NCBI GenBank assembly: GCA_030828305.1
Contig: JAURCU010000007.1
Location: 1-47,319, forward strand
DNA: 47,319 nucleotides
Source: Luteolibacter sp.
GTDB lineage: Bacteria; Verrucomicrobiota; Verrucomicrobiia; Verrucomicrobiales; Akkermansiaceae
Direction of reading: 5' to 3'
A program made the translations under genes and the position numbers. Below are positions 39,864 to 47,319 of the stretch, in pieces. Each line of letters starts with the position of its first letter. The stretch's first letter is position 1. Under the pieces are notes generated by a model, which ran no database searches, was not told where the DNA came from, and was given only the letters and a program-made list of their open reading frames with translations.

Positions 39864-40976
39864 ATGAAAGTCATCCAGATCCTTCCAGAACTGAACTCCG
39901 GTGGAGTGGAGCGTGGAACCTTGGAAATCGGTGCGGCTCTGGTGGCTGCCGGGCATCAATCCATCGTGATTTCCAATGGGGGTAGACTCGTGAAGGCCCT
40001 GGAAGCCGACGGTTCGCGCCACATATCCATGCCGGTGCATCACAAGGGGCTCGCTGTATTGCTCGAGATCGGGAGGATGCGCCGTCTCTTCAAGGAAGAG
40101 AAGCCCGACATTGTCCATGTCCGCTCGCGCCTTCCCGCATGGATCGCCTGGTTGGCATGGCGGGGTATGGACACAGCCACCCGCCCTCATTTTGTGAGCA
40201 CGGTTCATGGTTGCTACTCGGTGTGCTGGTATTCGGCCATCATGACCAAGGGCGCACGCGTCATTGCGGTCTCCTCAAGCATACGCGACTACATCCGCAA
40301 AAATTACCCAAAAACAGACCCCGAGATCATCCGGGTCATCCCACGGGGGGTGTTGCCGCCCGGCCCTGGTGAACTCGTGCCCGACCCGCAGTGGCTCGAC
40401 ACCTGGCGGCGCGAGCAAACCCAACTTGAGGGTAAGAAAGTCCTCTTGCTGCCCGGACGCATCACCCGCTGGAAGGGCCAGAAAGAATTCATTCAGCTTG
40501 TCGCAGGGCTGCGCGATCAGGGGCGGGCCGTCCACGGTCTCATGGCCGGCGAAACCCATTTTAAGAAACGCGACTACATGGATGAACTTCATGTGCTCAT
40601 CGGCTCCCTCAAACTCGGCCAGCACATCACCTTTCTCGGCCACAGATCTGATGTGCGTCAGATCATGCAGGTGAGCGACGTGGTCTTTTCGCTCTCCAGT
40701 CCGCCCGAAGCTTTTGGCCGGGTTTCGCTAGAGGCCATGGCCATGGGAGTGCCCGTGGTCGGCTACGAGCATGGTGGGGTGGCCGAACAACTGGCGGCCA
40801 TGTATCCGCGCGGCAAGGTGCCGGTCGGCGATACGCATGAACTGCTCAAGACCACTGTCGACATCCTCGATCACCCCGACAAGCCTGCAACAGTGGCACC
40901 CCAATTCACTCTCGAAGCCATGTGCCGCTCGACACTTGGTGTCTATGAAGAACTCCTGAGGACTGAGACCAGATGA
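39864..40976 (+). CDS. GT4-type glycosyltransferase
   Basis: A 370-residue GT-B protein. The acceptor domain opens with MKVIQILPELNSGGVERGTL, the classic GT4 start, so ATG 39864 was chosen over a TTG two codons upstream. The donor domain has LLLPGRITRWKGQKEFIQLV (about 190-209) and EAFGRVSLEAMAMGVPVVGY with the E-x7-E motif (about 283-302). It probably adds a sugar to lipid A core or an O-chain. It heads a cluster and overlaps the acyltransferase gene by four bases (ATGA). Confidence 0.92.
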   Translation: MKVIQILPELNSGGVERGTLEIGAALVAAGHQSIVISNGGRLVKALEADGSRHISMPVHHKGLAVLLEIGRMRRLFKEEKPDIVHVRSRLPAWIAWLAWRGMDTATRPHFVSTVHGCYSVCWYSAIMTKGARVIAVSSSIRDYIRKNYPKTDPEIIRVIPRGVLPPGPGELVPDPQWLDTWRREQTQLEGKKVLLLPGRITRWKGQKEFIQLVAGLRDQGRAVHGLMAGETHFKKRDYMDELHVLIGSLKLGQHITFLGHRSDVRQIMQVSDVVFSLSSPPEAFGRVSLEAMAMGVPVVGYEHGGVAEQLAAMYPRGKVPVGDTHELLKTTVDILDHPDKPATVAPQFTLEAMCRSTLGVYEELLRTETR

Positions 40977-41944
40977 ATCAACCAAGGGAATACAAGGGCC
41001 CGGCCAGGTGGTTGTCCTATGTCATGGGGCGCATCATGATCTCCATACTGATGCGGCTGCCTATTAGCCTATCATGGTATCTGGGCAGGAGTCTCGGCTG
41101 GCTATTATGGTTGCTTCTGACCAGTCGGCGGCGTGCGGTGCGTGCCAACCTGAGAATCATCTCCAAATGGGCTCGGGGCACCGGCCAAAGCGATCCCTTG
41201 GAGACAAGGACGATCGAAGCGGCAGTGCGCGAGGTCTTCATGCGCAATGGCGCAAACTTCACTTGCGGCTTCAGCCTTTCGGGCAAGCGGCCAGAGCAGT
41301 TGGCCAAACACATTGAGATGCGCAATAGCGGGCCACTGCGCAAAGCCACTCAAAATGGCCGCGGCGCGGTGCTCTTGCTCAGCCACATGGGGCCATGGGA
41401 AGCACTGGCCCACCACCTGTCCGAGATCTTCCGGGCGCAGGGCATCAATAATGCTCTGGGAGCTATATACCGGCGCTTCAACAACGATTACATGGATCAC
41501 TGGTACAAAACCCGCCGCGAGAGCAAGGGAACCACCATGTTCGGTAGTCGCTACAAGTTCTATGCCCCAGTCGAGTTTGTCCGCCAGGGTGGCATTCTCG
41601 GCATACTCTCCGACCAACGCGCCTCAGGAGGTGAGGAGGTCACCTATTTCGGCAAGACGACCAAAGCTACGCCCTTACCCGGCCTAATCCATTTGCGTGC
41701 CAAAGCGCTCTGGTTCGGGCTCTCCATGCAGACCGTCGGGTTTGCCAAATGGAGAATCACCATCCACGAAGTCCCTTCGCACCTCGATGGGACAGAGCGC
41801 AATCGCAAGGCCTTGGCCCAGACCTCGGCAAGCGCTTGCCAGGCCAGCCTGATGGAAAGCGTCATCGACGGTTTCTGGATCAACAATCGCTTCAAAGACG
41901 CGCTTGAACGGGAAGCCGAAGAGCGTGATAGCTCCAAACACTAG
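40973..41944 (+). CDS. LpxL/HtrB-type lipid A acyltransferase
   Basis: A 323-residue membrane-bound acyltransferase. Residues about 18-50 are a hydrophobic anchor (IMISILMRLPISLSWYLGRS). The H-x4-E catalytic motif is SHMGPWEA (about 137-144). GGILGILSDQRASGGEEVTYFG (about 205-226) and the following FGKTTKATPLP match the second and third acyltransferase blocks. It transfers a fatty acyl chain onto lipid A or a related glycolipid in the inner membrane. It is co-translated with the upstream GT4 gene, which supports an LPS role. Confidence 0.88.
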   Translation: MNQPREYKGPARWLSYVMGRIMISILMRLPISLSWYLGRSLGWLLWLLLTSRRRAVRANLRIISKWARGTGQSDPLETRTIEAAVREVFMRNGANFTCGFSLSGKRPEQLAKHIEMRNSGPLRKATQNGRGAVLLLSHMGPWEALAHHLSEIFRAQGINNALGAIYRRFNNDYMDHWYKTRRESKGTTMFGSRYKFYAPVEFVRQGGILGILSDQRASGGEEVTYFGKTTKATPLPGLIHLRAKALWFGLSMQTVGFAKWRITIHEVPSHLDGTERNRKALAQTSASACQASLMESVIDGFWINNRFKDALEREAEERDSSKH

Positions 41945-42168
41945 GCAGCCAACTCCATGGGATCAGTGCCGTGTTGATTCATGAGGCGACTGTTTTCTTC
42001 ATGCCGCATATCGCGTGGAAGATTGCAGCGCTCATATTTGCCTTAGAATACGATCCGTGGGACTCCAGGGTGATTTCAGGGTTTCGCCCCTCTCGTGGAA
42101 TGCACGACGCGGGTAGCGAGTTTGATTGAATTGACCACCATCTTCATGAGGTTCTTCGGGCGTTGCAT
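41941..42168 (-). pseudogene. Unidentified minus-strand coding relic
   Basis: The frame MQRPKNLMKMVVNSIKLATR...STRGAKP, stop, NHPGVPRIVF, stop, then GKYERCNLPRDMRHEENSRL...GTDPMELAA, stop runs for 76 codons with two internal stops. The last third reads like a natural protein C-terminus. Its TAG shares bases with the acyltransferase stop (palindromic ctag). No family is recognised. The remainder of the 428-bp gap up to 42372 shows no gene. Confidence 0.35.
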
Positions 42169-42372
42169 GTGAAAGGCAGGATTTCTGAGTCGTGGTAGCG
42201 AGACACTTCACTGATGATGCCCTGATCCTCGCCACTCTCCCGTCGATCGGAATTGCTGCGCAACGAATTTCAGGAAAATTAATCTGTGGGCGGCCGGCGA
42301 AGCCTCTCAATCCACTGACTTGCGCCTGCACATCATCAGCAAGTAACATCATTCGACTCCCAACTTGAAACG

Positions 42373-43044
42373 ATGCCCCAGGCTCCACTCCATATCAAAA
42401 TCATCGACCGTGCGCGCCCGGGGCATGCTGGGAAGAGGCAACTGCCTTCAGGTAACAGCTTCAGGGGAAAATGCAAGTTTGTGATGGAGCGCGACGCTAA
42501 GGAATACGACTGGCTAGTGGTGGGTGATGTGAACCGCCATCTAAGCTCCAAACCCGAGATGCTTCATTGCGCTCTCGCGCATACCCTCCTTACCACCACC
42601 GAGCCCCACTCTGTTTGCCGCTACCACGTGGCCATCGAGAACCACTTCAGCCTCCACCACTGGACCGAGAAACTGGCCGATGCCTTCCTCAACGGTTGCG
42701 TCCCCATCTGCCAGGGCTGCACCAATCTGAAGGACTATTTTCCCGAGGGCAGCTACGTCGAAATCGACATTACCAAACCTGAACAGTCGCTCGACACCAT
42801 CCGCAGGCTGCTGGCCGACCCGGAAGACTACGACTCGCGCCGCGATGCACTGCGCGAAGCCAAGCGACTTGTGATTGAGGTGTATGATCTGCCCGCCATG
42901 ATTAAGCGCATCGTCCACAAGCATCATGACCGTGCCAACAAGACCACCGGCACACGCTTGCTGGGCCGCAGGCAACCCCGCCTGCACCATCCGCTCGACA
43001 CCATGAGGCACGCAGCTTGGCACATGACACGTGGCCTTGGTTGA
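42373..43044 (+). CDS. GT10 fucosyltransferase-like protein with apparent internal deletion
   Basis: A 223-residue protein. Its C-terminal half (YHVAIENHFSLHHWTEKLAD, then AFLNGCVPICQGCTNLKDYF, about 85-124) is the conserved GDP-sugar domain of GT10 alpha-1,3-fucosyltransferases. Its N-terminal part ends MLHCALAHTLLTTTEPHS (about 63-80). In relatives of this type, as I recall them, about 90 residues separate the TTEP block from the YRYHVAIEN block. Here they are joined directly at about residues 77-85, in frame. The enzyme is therefore probably inactive, although the frame is intact. It follows a decayed stretch and precedes a GT25 gene. Confidence 0.75.
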   Translation: MPQAPLHIKIIDRARPGHAGKRQLPSGNSFRGKCKFVMERDAKEYDWLVVGDVNRHLSSKPEMLHCALAHTLLTTTEPHSVCRYHVAIENHFSLHHWTEKLADAFLNGCVPICQGCTNLKDYFPEGSYVEIDITKPEQSLDTIRRLLADPEDYDSRRDALREAKRLVIEVYDLPAMIKRIVHKHHDRANKTTGTRLLGRRQPRLHHPLDTMRHAAWHMTRGLG

Positions 43045-43065
43045 TCCACATCGCCCCAAAACCCA

Positions 43066-43815
43066 TTGAAATCCTTTTACACTTACCTAATCAACCTGGA
43101 CACCGCAACCCGTCGTCTGCAGCGAATGGACGAGCAGCTACGAATGCACCAAATTCCCTATGAGAGGGTTAGTGCGGTAATTGGCGACGAACTCAGCGAA
43201 CCGATCAAGAACTTCGATGCGGCTGGCTACAGGCTGCGCATTGGCAAGATGATCAACAAGCGTGAGATTGGATGCTATTTCAGTCACATCAAGGCCATGC
43301 GTCGTTTCCTCTGCAGCGAACACTCGCACGCATTGATTCTTGAGGATGATGCCACCCTGCGGGAGGGCTTATGCCCACTTCTTGAAAAGGTCATAGCCGG
43401 TAGTGATCAATGGGATCTGCTGCGCTTGAGTTCTTCCCGGCAAGGGCACTACCTTGAGCTTCGTCAGCTAAACGAGCTGCATCGACTGGCCATCAACACC
43501 AAAGTACTCAAGAATACGGCTGCTTACCTGATCAATCGGCACGCCGCACATCAATGCGTCAACGGCCTGCTGCCAATGCGCAGACCATTCGACGTCGCCC
43601 TCGATCGGGATTGGAAGCTCGACATGCGAACCGCATGCGTGATCCCCTTCCCTATTGGGCACGGAGAAATACCCAGCCAAATCCCCCCCGCCCCGCGCAT
43701 CCAGCCTTGGCGCGCCACCACCTTCCACCTGTTTCACCTGATGGACCGTGTCACACGTTGGCGTTACCGAAAGCGGATATTTAGCGACTGCCATGATCGA
43801 CAAGATAGCGCTTGA
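43066..43815 (+). CDS. GT25-family glycosyltransferase (LPS type)
   Basis: A 249-residue protein from a TTG at 43066. YTYLINLDTATRRLQRMDEQ (about 5-24), GEIGCYFSHI-type sequence (REIGCYFSHIKAMR, about 66-79) and HALILEDDATL (about 88-98, with the DxD-like EDD) are hallmarks of GT25, which includes LOS galactosyltransferases LgtB/LpsA. The C-terminus is short and basic. It lies 21 bp after the GT10-like gene and may share its transcript. It would extend an LPS core or similar glycan. Confidence 0.87.
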   Translation: MKSFYTYLINLDTATRRLQRMDEQLRMHQIPYERVSAVIGDELSEPIKNFDAAGYRLRIGKMINKREIGCYFSHIKAMRRFLCSEHSHALILEDDATLREGLCPLLEKVIAGSDQWDLLRLSSSRQGHYLELRQLNELHRLAINTKVLKNTAAYLINRHAAHQCVNGLLPMRRPFDVALDRDWKLDMRTACVIPFPIGHGEIPSQIPPAPRIQPWRATTFHLFHLMDRVTRWRYRKRIFSDCHDRQDSA

Positions 43816-44542
43816 ACAAGCGCCTCGCCTTCCAACCCCTAAGCTGCTTTTATCTTCAGCGTGGCGGCGGCTTGCGTCCGGACCCAAGCTAATGTTCACA
43901 ACTAGATTGAAAGCCGGGCGTATCGATAAGCTATCCATGAAACATTACACAGAAGAACCGCTGGCAGTCCCACGCATCAATCCGGCTCTCGCGGCCATCG
44001 ATCAGCAGGCGCATCCAGCAGTTGCGGATTTTGAGCCGGTCCGAGATCCGGTTCAGTCCACCTCTCTGGAGGAACTCTGGGAGCACTTTTATCCCGATAT
44101 CGTAGAGCTCCCGGTCGCTGCGCCAAGCCACCCATCCCCAGACGCGTGTGCAGCGCAATTAATAATAGCTTGTGCCGCCCTCTAATAGTTTCGGCCGAAA
44201 ACAGTTTGCCGCAACCATCATGCGACTGTTGTTGCGCTGATTCTCCAGAAATTTTACACAGTAAGCGAAGAAAGACGCCAAGCAGGCAATCGATTCTGGA
44301 GAAAAGGTCGCGCACTTCAGAGCAGCCGGCCCGGTTCGCAAGATAGACATCGCGCGGCCCATCAGCAGCAATGAAGAGCCGGGATACCTTTGACCCAATA
44401 GCCGCAAAGATCTTTCACGTCTGTTTCAGGCGATTAAACACCCATAAAAGCATCGGCAGACAACCAAGTGATTGCTTCACTGGACAACAAACCCATTCCG
44501 CTCAAGTCGCGAATGCCAGCCTTTCCGACTACCCAACAAGAC
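43816..44542. other. Decayed or unassigned spacer with palindromes
   Basis: About 727 bp without a convincing gene. Plus-strand and minus-strand frames around 43900-44180 are open but of no recognised family; the plus frame has MFTTRLKAGRIDKLSMKHYT and EELWEHFYPDIVELPVAA. The stretch holds a 12-bp perfect palindrome TTTCGGCCGAAA (44189-44200) and a 10-bp inverted repeat (listed next). Base composition from 44150 to 44470 is more A/T-rich than the neighbours, which fits remnants of transferred or mobile DNA. Confidence 0.5.
44241..44303. repeat. 10-bp inverted repeat pair
   Basis: ttctccagaa (44241-44250) and ttctggagaa (44294-44303) are perfect complements separated by 43 bases. The pair could be ends of a lost small element or a stem. 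No open frame within it supports a transposase. Confidence 0.45.
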
Positions 44543-45352
44543 ATGAAAATGCTTTGTTCGGGGTGGCTCTCGCTCTATCACAAAACACGTTCAGGCATAC
44601 CTTCCGTTTCCCAAAAAATCCCTGAATTTTCCATCATCACGATCTGTCGTAACGAAGCACACGGCATGGAACAAACCTGCGAGAGCATCATCCAGCAGAA
44701 GTATTCCAACTATGAATGGATTGTGGTCGACGGAGCCTCAACCGACAGCACACTGGATATCCTTGACCGCTACCACGAGAGGATCACCACCTTGGTTACG
44801 GAGGCAGATGACGGCATCTACGATGCCATGAACAAGGGCATCGAGCTGAGCCGGGGCAAATACCTGGTCTTCATGAACGGAGGCGACCGCTTTTCGAGCC
44901 CCGAAGTGCTGGATTGGGTTGCACAAGCACCGCAGGCCGATCTGATCTATGGTCAGTTGGAACTGAATGAACCGGGCGGAGAGCTATTGAGTCCGCCCGA
45001 GAAGATCCGGTGTGATTATCTGATCAAACACATGGTCCATCATCAGGCCGCCTTCTTCCGCCGCAGCCTGTTTGGGCGTTTTGGCCTTTACCATACCAGC
45101 TACCGCATCGCCGCCGACTACGAATTCTTCATTCGCATTCTACTGAAAGGCAAAATCAGCCACCACTATATTGCCAAACCCATTGCCATCTTCAATTACG
45201 GCGGTATCAGCAGAAACCAGAACTACCGCCTTCTGCGAAAACGCGAAAACCACTTGATCCGTCTGCGCAATTTCCCGCGATACCGCTTCACTGCCAAGGC
45301 CTGGCGACAGTGTATCCGCAATTTTCTTGGCGTGGGTAGAAACCCTCGCTGA
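44543..45352 (+). CDS. GT2-family glycosyltransferase
   Basis: About 269 residues from the ATG at 44543; a GTG at 44468 would add 25 residues. The GT-A domain starts PEFSIITICRNEAHGMEQTC (about 27-46), with IVVDGASTDSTLDILDRY (about 62-79), the nucleotide-binding acidic strand, and EADDGIYDAMNKGIELSRGK and then YLVFMNGGDRF (about 90-120) as the DxD-like metal site. YRIAADYEFFIR (about 193) is the acceptor-side motif. It resembles WcaA/colanic-type family 2 enzymes that act in O-antigen or exopolysaccharide synthesis. It ends the glycan cluster. Confidence 0.88.
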   Translation: MKMLCSGWLSLYHKTRSGIPSVSQKIPEFSIITICRNEAHGMEQTCESIIQQKYSNYEWIVVDGASTDSTLDILDRYHERITTLVTEADDGIYDAMNKGIELSRGKYLVFMNGGDRFSSPEVLDWVAQAPQADLIYGQLELNEPGGELLSPPEKIRCDYLIKHMVHHQAAFFRRSLFGRFGLYHTSYRIAADYEFFIRILLKGKISHHYIAKPIAIFNYGGISRNQNYRLLRKRENHLIRLRNFPRYRFTAKAWRQCIRNFLGVGRNPR

Positions 45353-45710
45353 TTGCCCGCTTCCGGCATTGCTGGCCCTTGGCAGATCTTCAGTCCATGC
45401 CACCACGCTCTCGACCGACCCAGACCGAGATGCCGCATGCCGATTATCGCGCTTCCCTTGAAATCAAAGCATGTCGGGACAGCCTCGGGCTGTGGCGTGT
45501 TCCTTTCCATATATAGGATCATTGTGGAACACCTCTGGATAAGCGCATATTCATTGATCGGCAGCCCGAACCCTTCTGAACATGATCATGCCTGATCGTT
45601 GCTGCGCCAGCAATAAACAGGCTTGCATCTTCATGTTGTCATCATGTTGCCAGTTGCCAGTTGCCAGACTTATCCGGGGTCCAGACATGGCATGGCGAGT
45701 TCGAATACTC
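45353..45710. other. Spacer without a gene; short tandem repeat
   Basis: A 358-bp spacer. It contains three direct copies of gttgcca (45646-45666) and a catgatcatg palindrome near 45579. No open frame with family resemblance, tRNA or convincing terminator was seen. It separates the glycan cluster from the phosphotriesterase gene, which reads toward it. Confidence 0.6.
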
Positions 45711-46693
45711 TCACCCACAGAAAGATGCCCGAAAATCGTAAGTGGATGCCGGATTGGCGATAAAAATGCGCTGCCACTGCTCCTCGCTGAGTCCGCGCGC
45801 CTTCATCATCTCGGTGAAGGTCGTGAGTAGAAAGTTGAGGCCGGGCTCACCGCCGTAGCTCTTCCAGTAGGCGGGGCGGGCGGCATCCATGCCGAGCATG
45901 ATCTGGTTGGGAAATTCGTCGATTAGCTCGACCAGCAGATCGAGAGAAGGGTTGGACTCTGTCTCGGGAATTCCCCCGTCAGCCCACCCGGGCCACCGGA
46001 AGCAGCTGTCGTACTCCACGCACACGCCGGTGGAGAGGACCTCGCGGTGATAGACCGGGTCGGGTTTGCGATCGGTGTGGGAAAGCACCACGTGGGAAAG
46101 ATCGACACCGTGTTCCTTGAGCAAAGCGGCCTGGGCAGGTGCTTCCTCGCCCTGTTCACAGTGGGTCAGGATGGGGGCGCCGGTCTTGCAATGGGTCATG
46201 GCCGCTGCCTCAAACACCCGGCGTGCACGATCAGTGATGCCACTGCCGCCAGTGGCGATCTTGACCAACCCGGCACGGTGCTTGGTGCGCTCGACAATGG
46301 GACCGGCATAATCAAAGCGATCGATACCTTGCTCAATGTCCGCGATGAAGAGTTCGGCCATTTGCTCGGCCGTGTAGTGGTTACCCAATGCTTAGGGTCG
46401 TAGTACTTGGCCAGATGCACTCCGGTCGGACAAAGGATGTGCACTCCTGTTTTTTGCGAGATCTCGGCAAGCTTGAGCACGTTGCGCCCCGCATCGCAGG
46501 GCATGGAGTCGACCATCGCACGGCCGCCTGCCGCGTGGAATTCGGTGAGCTCCTTCACCCCGTTCTCCACCGACTCCAACTTGAAGTCGGGGTAGTTCAT
46601 CGTCGCCACACTGGCGTCAATGATGAGGTGCTCGTGGGCGTAGCAGACACCGAGATCCTTGGGTTCAATGTCGCCCAACACGGTGCGAATCAT
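45711..46693 (-). pseudogene. Phosphotriesterase-family hydrolase with one frameshift
   Basis: Two overlapping frames together make about 327 residues. The 5' frame (46693 to about 46386) gives DIEPKDLGVCYAHEHLIIDA, with the HxH metal motif, and ends KYYDPKHW. The 3' frame continues GNHYTAEQMAELFIADIEQG, then GLVKIATGG (the carbamylated Lys), ILTHCEQG, LSHTDRKPD and LGMDAARPAYW, so every metal ligand survives. A missing G in a GGG run near 46384-46387 explains the shift. Phosphotriesterase-like lactonases act on lactones or organophosphates. It is a recent pseudogene or a sequencing error. Its start overlaps the upstream oxidoreductase stop by four bases. Confidence 0.85.
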
Positions 46694-47319
46694 GATGAGA
46701 CCTCCTGCTTCCGGTTGGCGGCCCAGCCATCGGCATCAAGCACCGCCTGGTGTTGCGGCATCTCGAGCACCGCGCCTTGAGCTCGCAAGGTTTGCTGTAA
46801 CTCGGCAATGGGCACTTCGGGAGCCTCGCAGCCATGCTTGAGGGCAAGGGCCGCGGCAGCCCCCACGGCATGACCCATGGCCATGGTCTGGGCCATGGAG
46901 CGGCAGGAGGCGTGGGCGTCGTGGGTGGCGCTGAAGCAGCGACCCGTGACCCAGGCGTTGCTCGCACCCTGCGGCACGAGCGTGCGGTAGGGCACCTCGT
47001 AGACCCCGCCATTGGGCACGTAGGCCCAGTGGGTTTCTTCCTCGCCGTCACTGGACTGTCGGTGATCTTCGATCGGCGCACCACAAATCAGGACCTTGTC
47101 CTCGAAAGTCCCGCAACTGAGGCAGTCCTCACGGGTCAGCCGGTAAAGCCCATCCACCCGGCGGCTTTCTCGCACGCCAATGCTCGAGGACAAACCAATG
47201 ATATTGGAGTCCGCAAAGCCCGGCACGCAGTCGCGCAGGAAGTCCTCGTAGATGAAGGCCTGGCGACGGCCTTCCTGCTCCGCCTTGGTCAGATCGGCCG
47301 GATGCAGGCCGGAAAAACC
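46690..47319 (-). CDS. FAD-dependent oxidoreductase, C-terminal part (cut by window end)
   Basis: The frame is open to the right edge, so only the last 209 residues are seen. GVRESRRVDGLYRLTREDCL, YEVPYRTLVPQGASNAWVTG and AMGHAVGAAAALALKHGCEA are the characteristic C-terminal blocks of the secreted FAD_oxidored family, the same family as the gene at 4.6-6.2 kb. The FAD-binding N-terminus lies outside. It is first in a unit with the phosphotriesterase-family gene (ATGA overlap), suggesting successive steps on an oxidised sugar lactone (inference). Confidence 0.85.
   Translation of the reverse strand, partial: GFSGLHPADLTKAEQEGRRQAFIYEDFLRDCVPGFADSNIIGLSSSIGVRESRRVDGLYRLTREDCLSCGTFEDKVLICGAPIEDHRQSSDGEEETHWAYVPNGGVYEVPYRTLVPQGASNAWVTGRCFSATHDAHASCRSMAQTMAMGHAVGAAAALALKHGCEAPEVPIAELQQTLRAQGAVLEMPQHQAVLDADGWAANRKQEVSS

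Noticed and set aside
43931..44158. Minus-strand 75-codon frame in the decayed gap
   Set aside because: Open and mildly protein-like, but no family, signal or start site supports it.
45646..45666. Three tandem gttgcca copies, considered as a CRISPR or microsatellite signal
   Set aside because: Too short, with no spacers or conserved repeat; probably slippage.
1..47319. Search for CRISPR arrays, rRNA genes, prophage or secretion-system clusters
   Set aside because: No regular repeats with spacers, no rRNA sequence and no phage or secretion genes were recognised.

Overview
The window looks like a chromosome segment from a Gram-negative (LPS-making) member of the Verrucomicrobiota, most likely order Verrucomicrobiales. 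Support: a DUF6288/HEAT protein, a VPEPSS...RRRR PEP-CTERM protein beside a winged-helix/LacI-type regulator, secreted FAD-dependent oxidoreductases, a DUF1080 protein, a lipoprotein-like sugar phosphate isomerase, and lptD, lnt and many glycosyltransferases. GC content is high outside a few patches. Few start codons have a clear Shine-Dalgarno sequence, so most starts were chosen by signal peptide or domain onset. Species cannot be named from sequence alone.

Layout. 1-6.2 kb: secreted degradative proteins (partial DUF6288, isomerase, TlpA-like thioredoxin, small cytochrome c lipoprotein, EF-hand esterase, FAD oxidoreductase). 6.3-7.4 kb: tRNA-Pro(CGG) with a terminator, a 23-bp copy of the tRNA 3' end 176 bp downstream, and a YpsA-like gene interrupted by one amber codon. 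7.5-12.4 kb: pyrE, a glycosidase-like/GT2 fusion, a small Cys-rich protein on the opposite strand, rsfS with a leader hairpin, and an ECF sigma factor with its probable anti-sigma partner. 12.4-19.2 kb: esterase, uvrC, a wrecked gmd relic, a GT4, a phosphoesterase/rlmB pair and an M14-type hydrolase. 19.2-25.5 kb: PEP-CTERM protein with divergent regulator, a TIGR01777 reductase-like protein, lptD, nitroreductase. 25.6-28 kb: a minus-strand cluster (DsbD-like, DUF1080, GNAT, lipoprotein). 28-36 kb: M16 protease, lnt, queA, DUF2459 lipoprotein, nth, GT9. 35.8-39.7 kb: a 1085-aa secreted protein of unknown function and a pRiA4b ORF-3-like protein. 39.9-45.4 kb: a glycan/LPS gene cluster (GT4, LpxL-like acyltransferase, GT10-like, GT25, GT2) interspersed with decayed DNA. 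45.7-47.3 kb: a frameshifted phosphotriesterase-family gene and a partial FAD oxidoreductase.

How it fits together. Envelope biogenesis dominates: lptD, lnt, an LpxL-like acyltransferase and six glycosyltransferases. Two lesions point to loss of a fucose branch: gmd (first step to GDP-L-fucose) survives only as a frame-scrambled 3' fragment, and the GT10 fucosyltransferase-like gene appears to lack its middle third. Other damaged genes are the YpsA-like gene and the phosphotriesterase. Many convergent gene pairs abut or overlap at their 3' ends, leaving no room for conventional terminators. The most unusual intact protein is the single-chain glycosidase-like/GT2 fusion, which keeps both candidate catalytic glutamates.
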